In this document: piece by piece, positions 1 to 10,739 of the stretch | Numbering within the stretch: the first letter of the stretch is position 1 | How the letters are laid out: the number at the start of each line of letters is the position of its first letter | Source: Gautieria morchelliformis | Taxonomy: Eukaryota; Basidiomycota; Agaricomycetes; Gomphales; Gomphaceae | NCBI GenBank assembly: GCA_015179125.1 | Contig: WHVA01000121.1 | Location: 1 to 64,000, forward strand | Reading direction: 5' to 3' | Length of the DNA stretch: 64,000 nucleotides | Notes under the pieces: model-generated | Told to the model about the DNA's origin: nothing | Database searches by the model: none | What the model saw: only the letters and a program-made list of their open reading frames with translations | Program-made: the position numbers and the translations under genes

Positions 1-366
1 CGAGGCGTAGAAACTAGCTAGGGATCGAAGGGACACGATAGTTGATTTTCAGACTGAGGAGTAGGAATGCATACAAGGGGGTTATATACGGACGAGGTGC
101 AAGTCAGGGGCGAACGGATTAGTGGAGGTCAGGGCGAGGTCAGGAGACCGAGGTCAGGGCGAGGTAATATACGAATGATGCGTGATGGAGCGGAATCAGT
201 AACTAAGGGGATACGGGCATGGGATCAAGGTCGGATATGAGTTCAAGCTCGGGATCGGGCTCGGGCACGGATAAGTATCATATGTACTCGGGCATGAATA
301 TCACAAGGCTCGGGCTCGGAAGAAGGTTCTACCGGTAAGTAGCCGGCCAAAGGCCGGGTCCTTACA
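1..366 (+). mobile_element. LTR fragment, probably Ty3/gypsy type
   Basis: The stretch has no open frame and ends in ...CCTTACA directly against a sequence that matches the tail of another LTR family (see 367-453). It resembles the 3' part of a solo LTR: a purine-rich leader-like stretch, then GC-rich repeats of the form GGGCTCGGG. Its left end lies outside the window, so the target duplication cannot be checked. Old fossil, family assignment uncertain. Confidence 0.45.
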
Positions 367-453
367 GAATGGCATACCTATTCGCACAAGCTATTCGGGC
401 ATTCACTGTGTTCACTAATACACGATATTAATGCCTAAAATCCAATCTTGACA
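367..453 (+). mobile_element. 3' tail of the long solo-LTR family (also at 24885-25961 and 27947-28978)
   Basis: These 87 bases match the last part of the LTR at 27947-28978, including the shared words TTCGCACAAG, TTCACTAATACACGATATTA and the terminal CAATCTTGACA. The remainder of this LTR copy is displaced by the LTR at 1-366, so one LTR appears to have inserted into another. Confidence 0.75.
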
Positions 454-2111
454 CCATCCTCCAAGCTCCAGTGCAGGGTAACCCACTACCCTTCAAAAGG
501 ATATGCCTGACTGCAAGTATTCTGCCCTGTGACCTGGTGTCATGCAAATCACAAAATGGTATGCATTGCCACTTTCAGGTTCATCATCGCTGCAATCACT
601 GCAATCATCTGTCTCAATATCTTGGTTAAGGAATACACCAATGAACTGTATATACTTATTTGGAGAGTCCCTGAAGTCATTGAGCTTCTTGAGATGTACT
701 GCACCTATTGATTGCATGCCATTTGCTGGAATGATAAGCTGGACACAATGGAGGTGTGCAACTTCCCATCCTGTTCTGCTAGGATAACACACAATTTTTG
801 CCAGTTTAATATATTGACACAACCAATCTTTGTTTGACAGAGATATGTGTGAATCTGCAAGCATGGGAGTATGGATATCAGGCAGCAGCTGTCACAAAAG
901 GCTGCAAACCACACTGTGACACAGGAAACGCCAAGGTGTCATGTCTGGAAGGTCTTGAGCAAGCTATCTCAGCATGGAGAAGACCTGCTGCTTGACAAGA
1001 GGTGGAACTGTCAATGGGAATCACGTGCTTATGCACATGCGAGCACATGATCAGTACATCCAGGCAAGCCACGCAATATTCTTCCAAAGGTGTGAACACC
1101 ACGAACTTGCTGCTACAACTCAACACAGTCATTTCTAAAGCTACCAGCTGGCCATCTTCAGTGTGGTGATTAATGGCTACCAGGTCAGTGATTTTCACAT
1201 ACTGCTATGAGGCCTAAGGGTTTGCTTATGACACATCAGCCATTGTGACAAACAGTTTGCAACAGTTGAACAGCTATCCAGGGGACCATATCCTTTGCTT
1301 TCAGCCACTCTTTCAATCTGCACAACTTCTTCTGTATCTCCGGCAAAGGCAGCCTCCAAGTAGTCATGGTCAAGTGATCCTTTGGAAGGTGCATAATCAA
1401 AAAAATGGTGTCGATTAATAGCTGAGTCGTAATGTTCACAGCTAGAGGATTGAATTTCCCACATTCACTTGTCAAATCACAGTATCAGCTGCCAGATGTT
1501 CACAACTCACCAGACAAACATGTCGGCTTTGTTGTCAAAATTCAAGAGCAATCTACCCTCACAGAGTTGGTTTGTGGTCTTCTGACCCCTTCTCTCTCTG
1601 TCAACAAGCAGGGAACAAGCCTTACCAGCATCTCACTTCTCCAGTGTAAGGTCAGTTGGTTCACACAGTAGAGCACCACAGCCACATTTGTGCAGGGCAT
1701 GCAGGTAGGCCACAGTTCACTCCAAAATGGTATGAGTGTCTGAGCTTGAAAGTGCTCAGACACCTCTATCTATCGCGAGGCACAGTTTAAGTAGCTGGCG
1801 AGTTGCATGTGTGTGTGGTTGGCGAAGTACATCAACAAGTGCTTTCAGGAATACTGTGTAGGAACCAGCTTTCTAGTTTAAAAATCTCGAAAAAAAAAGC
1901 ATTAAAAAGTCTGTAAAAGCCTTTTTCCCATCTTAACATCAGCCAATACATGCAGCTTTGATGGGGAACTGTTTTTAGAATATTCCTTGAATTTTCTTGC
2001 ATTTTTTCGCCAATTGTCCTGACCTCCTTGGCTCAAAACTGCTTTATTGTGTTTGACAAAGGCTATGAACCCATGAGAGTCCATAACTTTGTCATCGGCG
2101 CTCAATTTCAA
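454..2111 (-). pseudogene. Unrecognised minus-strand coding remnant
   Basis: Several minus-strand open stretches follow one another (about 2111-1902, 1763-1542, 1464-1195, 1198-878, 864-493) with protein-like composition. One example is a segment with an acidic DDCSDCSDDEPES stretch before a stop near 493. They could be exons of one decayed gene or captured sequence. I recognise no domain, and there is no convincing start or full set of splice sites. It could equally be a fragment of an unfamiliar transposon protein. Confidence 0.3.
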
Positions 2112-2438
2112 ACTCCGAACGGAGCGATCCTCGAACGCGCTTATTCAGAGCCGCACGTCCTCAAACACCCACAACTCCGACACTTTGGCTCTTTCAATCT
2201 CAGCTGGTGAGATTGGGAATATCCGGTGCAGCTTACACAAGCCTGTACACTTAAATATAGTTCAAACCCAGCAGACACATGACTTGCCTCATAGCAACCA
2301 TGGCTGTGTAAGGCTGTGTGCAAGACTGCCCAATGATATGCAGAGCCAAAACTAGGGTGCATAATCAAGCAATCTTATTGGATGCTGAGCCTCCAAGCTT
2401 AGTGCCACAACCCCTGAAATAGGACCCTTGACATCATA

Positions 2439-2508
2439 GGGCTGTGCAGGGCTATGCAGGGCTATGCAAGGCTATGCTGGGCTGTGTAAGGCTATGCTGG
2501 GCAGTGCA
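2439..2508. repeat. Short tandem repeat, GGGCTATGCA-like unit of about 10-11 bp
   Basis: About seven imperfect copies of GGGCTATGCA / GGGCTGTGTA stand in a row between the decayed coding region and the first Helitron. No gene is visible from 2112 to 2661. Confidence 0.7.
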
Positions 2509-2770
2509 AATCAGGGAAGGTGATTGGCTATCTATTCTTAATTTCCTTGCACAAACACACCACTATAGTTACGAGGGTGTGTTTTAGCTGCGCAAATATT
2601 TACTTATGACATCACTCGCCTAATAGATAGAAGCTCCCCATTTTATGTAATCCTGTGTAATTCCTATAGGTGAAAGCGGCTCGGTGGGTTGTGGGCGTCG
2701 AGCTTATGTCAGGTTTTAGGTCAGCCTTAGTCAGCTGGCCAATCGGATGCGAGCGGCGCAGCCGCGAGCC

Positions 2771-3168
2771 AAGAACGCTGCGCAGCATGGTCACGTGACC
2801 GTTTGCGTTCCAAATTAGGTCAGCGGCGAGCGGCGCAGCCGCGAGCATAGAACGCTGCGCAGCGGTCACGTGACCCGTTCGCGACCAGAGCGCACATACG
2901 CGAGCGTGGTCCGTGCACTACACGCGCGCGCGGTATAAAGGCCGAATGGTAAGGAGGGAACGCCAGGACAAGAACGCTGCGCAGCATGGTCAGGTGACCG
3001 TTTGCGTTCCAAATTAGGTCAGCGGCGAGCGGCGCAGCCGCGAGCATAGAACACTGCGCAGCGGTCACGTGACCCGTTCGCGACCAGAGCGCGCATACGC
3101 GAGCGTGGTCCGTGCACTACACGCGCGCGCGGTATAAAGGCCGAATGGTAAGGAGGGAACGCCAGGAA
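2771..3168 (+). promoter_or_regulatory. Tandemly duplicated promoter-like cassette with E-box and TATA
   Basis: Two copies of a roughly 199-bp block follow each other. Each has GGTCACGTGACC-type E-box sequence (CACGTG), GC-rich CGCG runs, and a TATAAAG box (2934-2940 and 3133-3139), followed by a pyrimidine-rich CTGTCTGCT leader. Related cassettes lie near the 5' end of the other units (TATA at about 8662, 12439, 14735 and 17559). Promoter function is inferred from motif order. Confidence 0.5.
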
Positions 3169-3689
3169 CCTGCCCAACCGCCGATTCCTCTGTCTGCTGT
3201 CTGCTATGTGCTCTGTCTGCTCTGTCTGCTCTGTCTGCTCTGTGCTCTGCTGTCTGCTCTGGGTGCTGTCTCCTCCTTTAGCTGGCTGCCTGTCTATTGC
3301 TTTGCTGGCTTTCTATTGGTAGGTAATATGTTTTGTTTAATGCATTGCCATGTATTTTATTTTATTTGTGTTTGTAATTTTATTAGTTCTTTTTTTTTTC
3401 ATCATAGTATTGTCACATGTGTATTATATTTTGGTGATTTCTTTCAAAAATAGATTTAAATACCTTCCAAAGACTGCTGAAAAAAATGTATTTTAATATC
3501 AATATTTTTCAGGTTTTTTTCCAAAATAGACATCAATAAGTTCCCTCTAAAATTAATGAGATTCTGCTTTTAAATGTGGTTTGTTTTATTGTTTTATTTA
3601 CTGTAAAGCCACTTACCAGCCACTCCTCTCTGGCTATACTGGTGGCCGGCTTACTATGGCTTTGGCTGGGCTCTGGGTTTCTCTGTCAG

Positions 3690-4060
3690 TCTCAGGGCTT
3701 CTCTGGCTTTGGCTGGGCATTAATAACAGCCTCTGCTTCAATGTACTGTACTTTTTTGACATTTTTTCGCAGATAGATGTCAATAAATTATCCTGACTTT
3801 GTGAAAATTGTCAGCTTAAATGTACAGTGCATTTTTTTGACATTTTTCAAAAATAGATAATCTTGACTCTGCTAAAATTAATAACAACTTCAGCTTAAAT
3901 GTACTGAACATTTATTTTGACATTTTTTGAAAAATAGATAATCCTGACTTTGCTAAAATTAATGACAACAGCTGCTTAAATATGGCTTCCTTTACTATTT
4001 TATTTATGTCTGTATATGTCACAAAATAGATATTGATACATGTCCCTGAGTTTGCGAAAA
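3690..4060. repeat. AT-rich tandem repeats, about 80-90 bp unit
   Basis: Three to four imperfect copies of a module containing TTTTTTGACATTTTTTCG, AATAGAT, then TCCTGACTTTGCTAAAATTAATGACAACAGC. Equivalent blocks occur at 9310-9650, 12590-13090, 15310-15640 and 17710-18200, each upstream of a minisatellite. No coding signal. Confidence 0.75.
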
Positions 4061-4129
4061 GTTAATGATAAGTAACAACCCCTGCTCGCTTCACTTTGAA
4101 GCCCTTGGGGATATACTACACATGCCATT

Positions 4130-4765
4130 GGGACATGCTATGCATGCTATACTTGAGGGGCATGCTACACACACTAACATGCATGCTATGCATGGGGACA
4201 CACACGCTATGCTTGGGGACACCCATGTTATGCGTGGAGACACACATGTTATGCATGGGGACAAGCATGCTATGCATGGGGATGTGCACACTATATGTGG
4301 GGACACACTATGCTTGGGGGACATGGTACAAACAAGGGACACACTACAGGGGAATACACTACAAACACGGGACATTCTACACATGCTATACTTGGGGGAC
4401 ATGCTACAAACAAAGGACATGCTATGCACACTATACTTGGGGGACATGTTATGCATTGGGGACACACTTTGCACACTATACTTGAGGGGGATGCTACACA
4501 CACTACATGGAGGCACATGCTATGTTTGGGGACATGCTACAAACCAGGGACATGCTATGCATGTGGGACACGCCATGCACACTGTACTTGGGGATATGCA
4601 ACATGTGGAGACACACTATGCATGGAGGACATGCTACACACACTATACTTGGGGACATGTTATATGTGGGCCAGGGACACAATAAGCATGCTATATTCGA
4701 GGCTATGCATGGAGGACATGCTATGCACGCTATACTTGGGCACATGCAGATATGTGTAGAGACAT
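4130..4765. repeat. Minisatellite, about 21-bp unit (GGGGACAYGCWATGC type)
   Basis: Direct tandem repeats of GGGGACACRCATGYTATGC variants. The unit is a multiple of three, so translation gives a seven-residue repeat (HAMHGDT type), and several frames stay open by accident. I do not regard those frames as genes. Confidence 0.85.
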
Positions 4766-4891
4766 TACCTATCTTGATGTGTTACTTATAGCTACTTTCA
4801 ATTGCAATGAGATGTGTTTTACTTATCCCAAGTTTGATTTACCCAATGCGTTTGACCTACACCCCCGTGTGAAGCATGGGTATCCACCTAG
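4766..4891 (+). mobile_element. Internal Helitron 3' terminus in alpha-1
   Basis: The region repeats the common Helitron tail: TTACCTATCTTGATGTGTTACTTA, TTTGACCTA, a hairpin with wobble pairs (CCCGTGT-GAA-GCATGGG), TATCCACCTAG. It is followed directly by LTR sequence (AGGTAAGGGTTC), which in alpha-3 lies well inside an LTR. The Helitron that ended here therefore sits in an LTR that was itself inside another unit. Confidence 0.7.
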
Positions 4892-6197
4892 AGGTAAGGG
4901 TTCAACAATCGAGTTAAGTTGGATATCAGAAATCGAGTTGGAAGGCAGACGTCAGAGAGACAGAGGCCTTGCAAGTACTTGCTGTGGTAAGAATAGGAAA
5001 CAGTGCAAAGGGAGTCACATATCAAAGTCAATTATCTGATTGCAGAATAGAGGCACACATGACTGGGTTTTATACAAAGAGCTGAGACAACATGTCAGAA
5101 GGTAGAGGTAAGCAATTCCAGTGCAAGCAAAAGTAACTAGGATAAATGGAGTAAGTAACTAATACGGAACAAGAGGAACTACAAGGGGGTGCCGGGTAGA
5201 ACTAAGAACAATCAGTAGGCAAAAGAACAAGGGGAATGTGGGTCTAATTGATTGTTACGTATTGGAATTCCCAGAGGTCGGAACTGGAAAGGACAACGGC
5301 TTCAACTTATGTGTTGCGCCCCTGATGAACTACCGTCCTAAGTATTTCGGGATTGACTTGCGGATATCGGAGAAGGCAGAAGTCGGGAACAGAGTACTGA
5401 GAGTCGAGGTTCGAGGGTCGGAGAACAAAGGTCAGAAGAGGCGGAAGAGGCGGAGGACAGAGGGTCGAGAGCGGAAGGAGACAAGACTAGCAAAACTCGC
5501 TGTGCTAAGAACAGGAGACAGTGCGAAGGGAATCACGTATTGAAGTTGATTATCTGATTGCAGGAACGGAGACATACATGAGGGGGTTTTATACAAAGAG
5601 CTGAAGCAACAGGTAATGGTATGGTACTAAGCAAATTCTGGAGAGTGCAGGAATCGGATAGACATACAGGGCAAGTAACTAATGCGGAACAATGGGATGA
5701 CAAGGGGGGTGCAGGGTAGGGTAAGTAGAATGGCAAAGAACAAGGCGAGTATGTACAATAGGCCTCGGAAGAAACGGAATTACGGAAATGGTATCTTGCT
5801 GTGTTCAGGGTTGAGTACGGGGGCCGGTATCTGGAGGTGGCCAGGGGTACTGAAATCACCAGGGTCGAGGTAGAGGGTTGCAGATGGTGCGGATGTTGTG
5901 GAATAGAGTCGGAGGTGGTGCGGAGGCGGTGCAGAGGTGGTGCGGAGGATATGCGGATATGGTGGAGATGGTTGAGCGGAACAGTCGTAACATTGATAGT
6001 GGAACAAATGGATCTCCTGATGCTCCGGACTTGCTATGCTAAGGGTCAAGTAGGGAAGGCCGGTGAATAGAGTCAAACAGGGAAGTATGTGAATAGTAAA
6101 GAACAAGGGGATCAAAAGGTCAAAGTGTGGACATTGTGGAATAGAGCCAGAGGAGGCATGGAGGTACCAGAGTTGGTCAAGCAGCATGGTCATAACA
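4892..6197 (+). mobile_element. Older solo-LTR remnant, interrupted by a younger solo LTR
   Basis: Bases 4892-5252 and 5998-6197 align with the intact solo LTR at 16537-17214. The right end GGTCATAACA is followed by TTACC, the same target word that flanks the 16537 copy on both sides. The LTR at 5253-5992 splits it. Fossil, Ty3/gypsy-type LTR by comparison with the other copies, although no coding part is present. Confidence 0.65.
5253..5992 (+). mobile_element. Solo LTR nested in an older LTR, target duplication TTGAT
   Basis: Begins TGTTACGTATTGG and ends AGTCGTAACA. It is flanked by TTGAT at 5248-5252 and 5993-5997. The uninterrupted site AATTGATAGCAAAACAAATGG is present in the LTR at 16537-17214, which confirms the insertion. 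About 740 bp, same family as 49738-50430 (opposite strand) and 21206-21854. Confidence 0.85.
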
Positions 6198-6697
6198 TTA
6201 CCTACCTTGATGTGTTACTTAGAGCTACTTTCAATCAATAAAATGTGTTTTACTTATCTGAATGAAATTTTCTTATCCAAATGTGTTTGACTTATCCCAA
6301 GTTTGATTTACCCAAGGTGTTTGACCTTGCTGATGCGTTTGACCTTACCGAGGCGTTTGACTTGCACCCCCGCGCGAAGCGCGGGTATCCACCTAGTCTA
6401 AGAGTTAAACACGGGGGGTGGGTGGTTGTGGGCGGTGCTTATGTCAGGTTTTAGGTCAGCATTGGTCAGCTGGCCAATCGGACGCGAGCGGCGCAGCCGC
6501 GAGCCAAGAACGCTGCGCAGCAGCACCGGTTCAAGCGCCCAACTGGCCACATCCGGCGACCGGTCGCTGCTTCAGACCGAGCGGTCTGCCGTTCCTCCGC
6601 AGGAACGCACAGCTGTGCAGCGTGCTGGCTCTCTCTCTCTCTCTCTGCCACTGGCTATCTCTCTCCTCTTGCTGGCTTTCTCTGTCTGTGCCTTCCA

Positions 6698-7015
6698 GGC
6701 TCTCATCACTGCACCTGGTGGGTTTTCTTTGCCATTGATTGTTGCTTTTTTATCTTCTTTTTTATCTTCTTTTTTATTGCTAATATTTTCGCTTTTTTAT
6801 TCATTTTCTGACTGCTTTTCAGCATAGGTTGCTCCTCTCACTGCCTCCCCATCCTTCCTGGCTCTCATCACTGCCCCTGGTGGGTTTTCCTTGCCATTGA
6901 TTGTTGCTTTTTTATCTTCTTTTTTATCTTCTTTTTTATTGCTAATATTTTCGCTTTTTTATTCATTTTCTGACTGCTTTTCAGCATAGGTTGCTCCTCT
7001 CACTGCCTCCCCATC
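6698..7015 (+). repeat. Two tandem intron-like modules of 162 bp
   Basis: Each copy has CCTG|GTGGGTTTT at its left, a T-rich body, and GACTGCTTTTCAG|CATAGG at its right, with a 30-40 base exon-like spacer (TTGCTCCTCTCACTGCCTCC) between. The second copy runs into the helicase frame. Splice-site use is inferred, not shown. Confidence 0.6.
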
Positions 7016-8302
7016 GGTGGCGCCGGGAAATCATTCACATGGAACACTCTAATCCACTCCTGTAGAGCGGAGAGCCTCATTGTGATTGCAGTAGCCTCAT
7101 CTGCAATGGCTGCCCTTATCCTCACTAAGGGTACAACCTCTCATAGCATGCTTGGAATTCCCATTCCTGTCCATGAGCGCTCTTTCTCCTCCATCAAAAA
7201 GAACTCTGACAAGGCTGACATGCTGAGACGGGCCAGTCTCCTCATCTGGGATGAGGCTGCAATGCAGCATCGCCATGCCATAGAGGCCATTGACAGGACA
7301 CTGAGGGATTTCCTTGACCAGCCTGACAGACCCTTTGGTGGCATCACAGTCGCCTTTGGAGGTGACTTTCAGCAGACTCTCCCAATTGTCCCTAAAGGCT
7401 CCAAGGAGGATATCGTGGGAGCTACCCTTCAGAAGTCATATCTGTGGCCAAAGATCAATGTCCTCCATCTGACAGAGAACATGCGGGTGAGAAATGACCC
7501 TGACAGAGCCAGGTTTGCAGAATGGCTGCAGAATGTGGGCCAGGGAAAGGATCTCCCACTAGATCATACGTTCTCACTCCCTCCTCACATGGTTTGTGGC
7601 CCTGGAATTGAAGATCTGATCCAGGAAATATACCCTGGCATTGGCAATCATGTCCCTGCCCAGGACAATTACTTTTTGGAGCGTGCCATCCTCTGTGCCA
7701 GAAACACTGAAGTCAATGAGATCAATTCCATGGTGTTTAGGGAGTTTCCAGGTGATGCTCAGGTCTTGCACTGTGCAAATTCCATTGAAGAATCCGACGA
7801 TGCAGATCGGTATCCTGTGGAGTATCTGAATTCCATAGAGATGGGCTGTCTTCCTCCTGCTCGCTTGGAAGTCAAGCCTGGAGTGCCTCTGATGCTGTTG
7901 CGCAATTTGGATCAGAAGCAAGGACTATGCAATGGGACAAGGTTGTGGTTGGTGAGGATAAGCATTAGAGTGTTGGAGGTCAGGATCATCTCAGGTCCAT
8001 GTGCAGGCAATATTGCTTTCATCCCCAGGATCATCATTAAGCCATCAGAGGGAGAGTTGCCATTTGTGCTGCAAAGGAGGCAGTTTCCAGTGCGTTTGGC
8101 ATTTGCAATGACTATCAACAAGTCTCAAGGACAGTCTTTGGGTATGGTTGGGCTGGACCTGAGATATCCAGTGTTTGGACATGGTCAGTTGTATGTTGGT
8201 GTATCAAGAGGGACCAACTGGAACAGAGTGAAGGTCTTGCTTGAGGAGGGTTTGGACACAACCAACATTGTATATAAAGATGTATTACTTAGAGCTCCTT
8301 GA
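7016..8302 (+). CDS. Helitron Pif1-type DNA helicase, C-terminal part
   Basis: The open frame encodes the ATPase/helicase part of a Helitron RepHel protein, which in this family unwinds DNA during rolling-circle transposition in the nucleus. Visible motifs in order: Walker A GGAGKS at its very start, Walker B IWDEAAM, motif III AFGGDFQQTLPIV, LTENMRV, then FAMTINKSQGQSL and LYVGVSRGTNWNRV near the end. The product ends IVYKDVLLRAP. About 430 residues are readable; full-length proteins of the family usually exceed 1,200 residues, and the Rep endonuclease is missing. There is no ATG at the start; the frame enters from an upstream AG at 6984. The helicase part is unbroken, but the gene is not autonomous. 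Confidence 0.88.
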   Translation, partial: GGAGKSFTWNTLIHSCRAESLIVIAVASSAMAALILTKGTTSHSMLGIPIPVHERSFSSIKKNSDKADMLRRASLLIWDEAAMQHRHAIEAIDRTLRDFLDQPDRPFGGITVAFGGDFQQTLPIVPKGSKEDIVGATLQKSYLWPKINVLHLTENMRVRNDPDRARFAEWLQNVGQGKDLPLDHTFSLPPHMVCGPGIEDLIQEIYPGIGNHVPAQDNYFLERAILCARNTEVNEINSMVFREFPGDAQVLHCANSIEESDDADRYPVEYLNSIEMGCLPPARLEVKPGVPLMLLRNLDQKQGLCNGTRLWLVRISIRVLEVRIISGPCAGNIAFIPRIIIKPSEGELPFVLQRRQFPVRLAFAMTINKSQGQSLGMVGLDLRYPVFGHGQLYVGVSRGTNWNRVKVLLEEGLDTTNIVYKDVLLRAP

Positions 8303-9309
8303 TTTTTTTATATCCACTTCTCTTCATATGGTTTATGTGTGTTACTTGATTTTACTTGATGCAAATTGGTTACTTTTATTTTCCCCAATGCACTTGACCT
8401 TACCGATGCGTTTGACCTACACCCCCGCGCGAAGCGCGGGTACCCACCTAGTTCCTATAGGTGAAAGTAGCACGGTGGGAGGTTGTGGGCGTGCTTACAA
8501 ATAATATTACGTAAAACTTATGTCAGCGGCGAGCGGCGCAGCCGCGAGCACCAACGCTGCGCAGCGGTCACGTGACCGGCAGACCGGCGCGAAGCTGCGC
8601 AGCAGCGTCCGCGGTCACGTGACCCGTTCGCGCGTGGTCCGTGCACAACACGCGTGCGCGGTATATAAAGGCAGTTCGGTAGGATGGAACGCCAGGAATC
8701 TGCCTGACCGGCAATTCCTCACTCTGCTGTCTGCTCTCTCTGCTGTCTGCTCTCTGCTGTGTCTGCTGTCTGCTGTGTCTGCGCTGTCTGCGCTGTCTGC
8801 TCTCTGCTCTGTCTGCTGTGTCTGCGCTCTCTGGTGTCTCCTCCTTGAGCTGGCTGGCTGTCAATGGCTTTGGTTGGCTGGCTTTCTATTGGCTTGGCTG
8901 GCTTTCTATTGGTAAGTAATATCTCTTTTTTAATGCATTCCCATGTATTTTATTTTATTTGTGTTTGTAATTTTATTGGTTCCATTTTTTTTTTCATCAT
9001 ATTGTATTGTCACATGTACTTTATATTTGTGTGAATTTTTTCGAAAAATAGATTTAAATAAAATCCCAAGACTGCTGAAAAAAAGTATTTTTATATATAT
9101 ATTTTTCAGGTTTTTTTCGAAAATTGACAGTTTCCTCTAAAATTAATGACAAAAGGTTCTACTTTTAAATGTGGTTTTTGTTGTTTTATTTACTGTAAAG
9201 CTGTCAGGCACTCCTTCTCTGGCTATACTGGTGTGTTACTATGGCTTTGGCTGGCCTCTGGGTTTCTCTGTCAGTCTCTGGGCTTCTCTGGCTTGGGCTG
9301 GGCATTAAT

Positions 9310-9650
9310 AACAGCTTCTGCTTCAATGTACTGTACTTTTTTGGCATTTTTTCACAAATAGATGTCAATAAATTATCCTGACTTTGTGAAAATTGACAAC
9401 AGCTCCAGGTTAAATGTACAGTGCATTTTTTTGACATTTTTCGAAAAATAGATAATCTTGACTCTGCTAAAATTAATAATAACTTCAGCTTAAATGTACT
9501 GGACATTTGTTTTGACATTTTTCAAAAAATAGATAATCCTGACTTTGCTAAAATTAATGACAGCAGCTGCTTAAATATGGCCTCCTTTACTATTTTATTT
9601 ATATCTGTATGTCACAAAATAGATATTGATACATGTCCCTGAGTTTGCTA
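9310..9650. repeat. AT-rich tandem repeats of alpha-2
   Basis: Same 80-90 bp module as at 3690-4060, with shared blocks TTTTTTGACATTTTTC and CCTGACTTTGCTAAAATTAATGA. Confidence 0.75.
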
Positions 9651-9719
9651 GAAGTTAATGAAAAGACAGCCTCTGCTTGCTTCACTTTGAGGCCCTTGGG
9701 ATATGCTACACATGCCATT

Positions 9720-10585
9720 GGGACATGCTACACCCACTATGCATGGGCACACGCACACTATGCATGGAGACACATATGTTATGCATGGAGACATGCATGT
9801 TAGGCATGAAGACATGCATGTTATGCGTGGAGACATGCATGTTAGGTGTGGAGACATGCACGTTAGGCGTGGAGACATGCACGTTAGGCGTGGAGACATG
9901 CATGTTGTGCATGGGGACACGCATGCTATGCTTGGGGACATGCATGTTATGCGTAGAGACACACTGTTATGCATGGGGACAAGCATGCTATGCATGGGCA
10001 CACACACACTATGCATGGGGATGTGCACACTATATGGTGGGATACACTATGCTTGGGGACATACTATGCTTGGGGACAGACACTATGCTTGGGGGACATG
10101 GTACAAACAGGGGACACACTACACACACTATGCATGGGGAACACACTACAAGACGGGACATTCTACACATGCTATACCAGGGGACACACTACAAACAAAG
10201 GGCATGCTATGCACACTACACTTGGGGGACATGTTATGCATGGGGGACACACTTTGCACACTATACTTGAGGCAGATGCTACACACACTACATGTAGGGA
10301 CATGCTACACATGTGGACATGCTATGCATGGGGGACACACATGCTATAATTTAGGGGCACGCTACATTTGGGGACATGCTACAAACCAGGGACATGCTAC
10401 ATGTGGAGACAGACTATGCATGGAGGACGTGCTACGCACACTATACTTGGGGACATGTTATGTGTGGGGTCATGTTACAAACCAGGCACACAATAAGCAT
10501 GCTATATTTGAGGGACACACTGTGCATGGAGGACATGCTATGCACACTATACTTGGGCACATGCAGACATATGTAGAGACATTAC
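9720..10585. repeat. Minisatellite of alpha-2, about 21-bp unit
   Basis: Tandem GGAGACATGCATGTTATGCGT variants. It is longer than the alpha-1 array, with a very regular block at about 9765-9910. Long open frames here are a by-product of the repeat. Confidence 0.85.
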
Positions 10586-10739
10586 CTATCGTGATGTGTT
10601 ACTTATAGCTACTTTCAATGGCAATGAGATGTGTTTTACTTATCCCAAGTTTGATTTACCCATTTGACCTTGCTGATGCATTTCACCTTACCGAGGTGTT
10701 TGACCTACACCCCCATGCGAAGCATGGGTATCCACCTAG

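Larger units (their letters stand above)
2662..6396 (+). mobile_element. Helitron unit alpha-1, non-autonomous, composite
   Basis: The unit starts with TCCTATAGGTGAAAG after a T and ends with the hairpin CCCGCGCGAAGCGCGGG, a seven-base spacer and CTAG, the hallmark of a Helitron 3' end. In order it holds a GC-rich promoter cassette in tandem duplicate, AT-rich repeats of roughly 80-90 bp, a 21-bp minisatellite, an internal Helitron 3' end at 4888-4891, LTR material, and a second 3' end. No Rep or helicase is encoded, so movement would have needed enzymes in trans. Alpha-2 (8453-12220) has the same architecture, including the internal junction; alpha-3 (14462-17344) lacks the internal end. Confidence 0.75.
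6397..8451 (+). mobile_element. Helitron unit beta-1 carrying the helicase C-terminus
   Basis: Starts TCTAAGAGTTAAAC right after the CTAG of alpha-1 and ends with CCCGCGCGAAGCGCGGG, TACCCAC, CTAG. It contains a GC-rich head, a pyrimidine leader (CTCTCTCTCT), two 162-bp intron-like modules, then the C-terminal half of a Helitron helicase. The Rep (HUH) domain and helicase N-terminus are absent, so the copy looks 5'-truncated and fused to the non-autonomous head. Confidence 0.75.

Noticed and set aside
4065-4759. Long open frames with seven-residue repeats over the minisatellite
   Set aside because: The 21-bp repeat unit keeps several frames open on both strands at once. There is no start context, and the same occurs in each array, so these are not taken as genes.
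5238-6070. Arg/Glu-rich open frames near 5238-5543 and 5801-6070 as genes
   Set aside because: They lie inside solo LTRs and recur in every LTR copy; purine-rich LTR sequence explains them.
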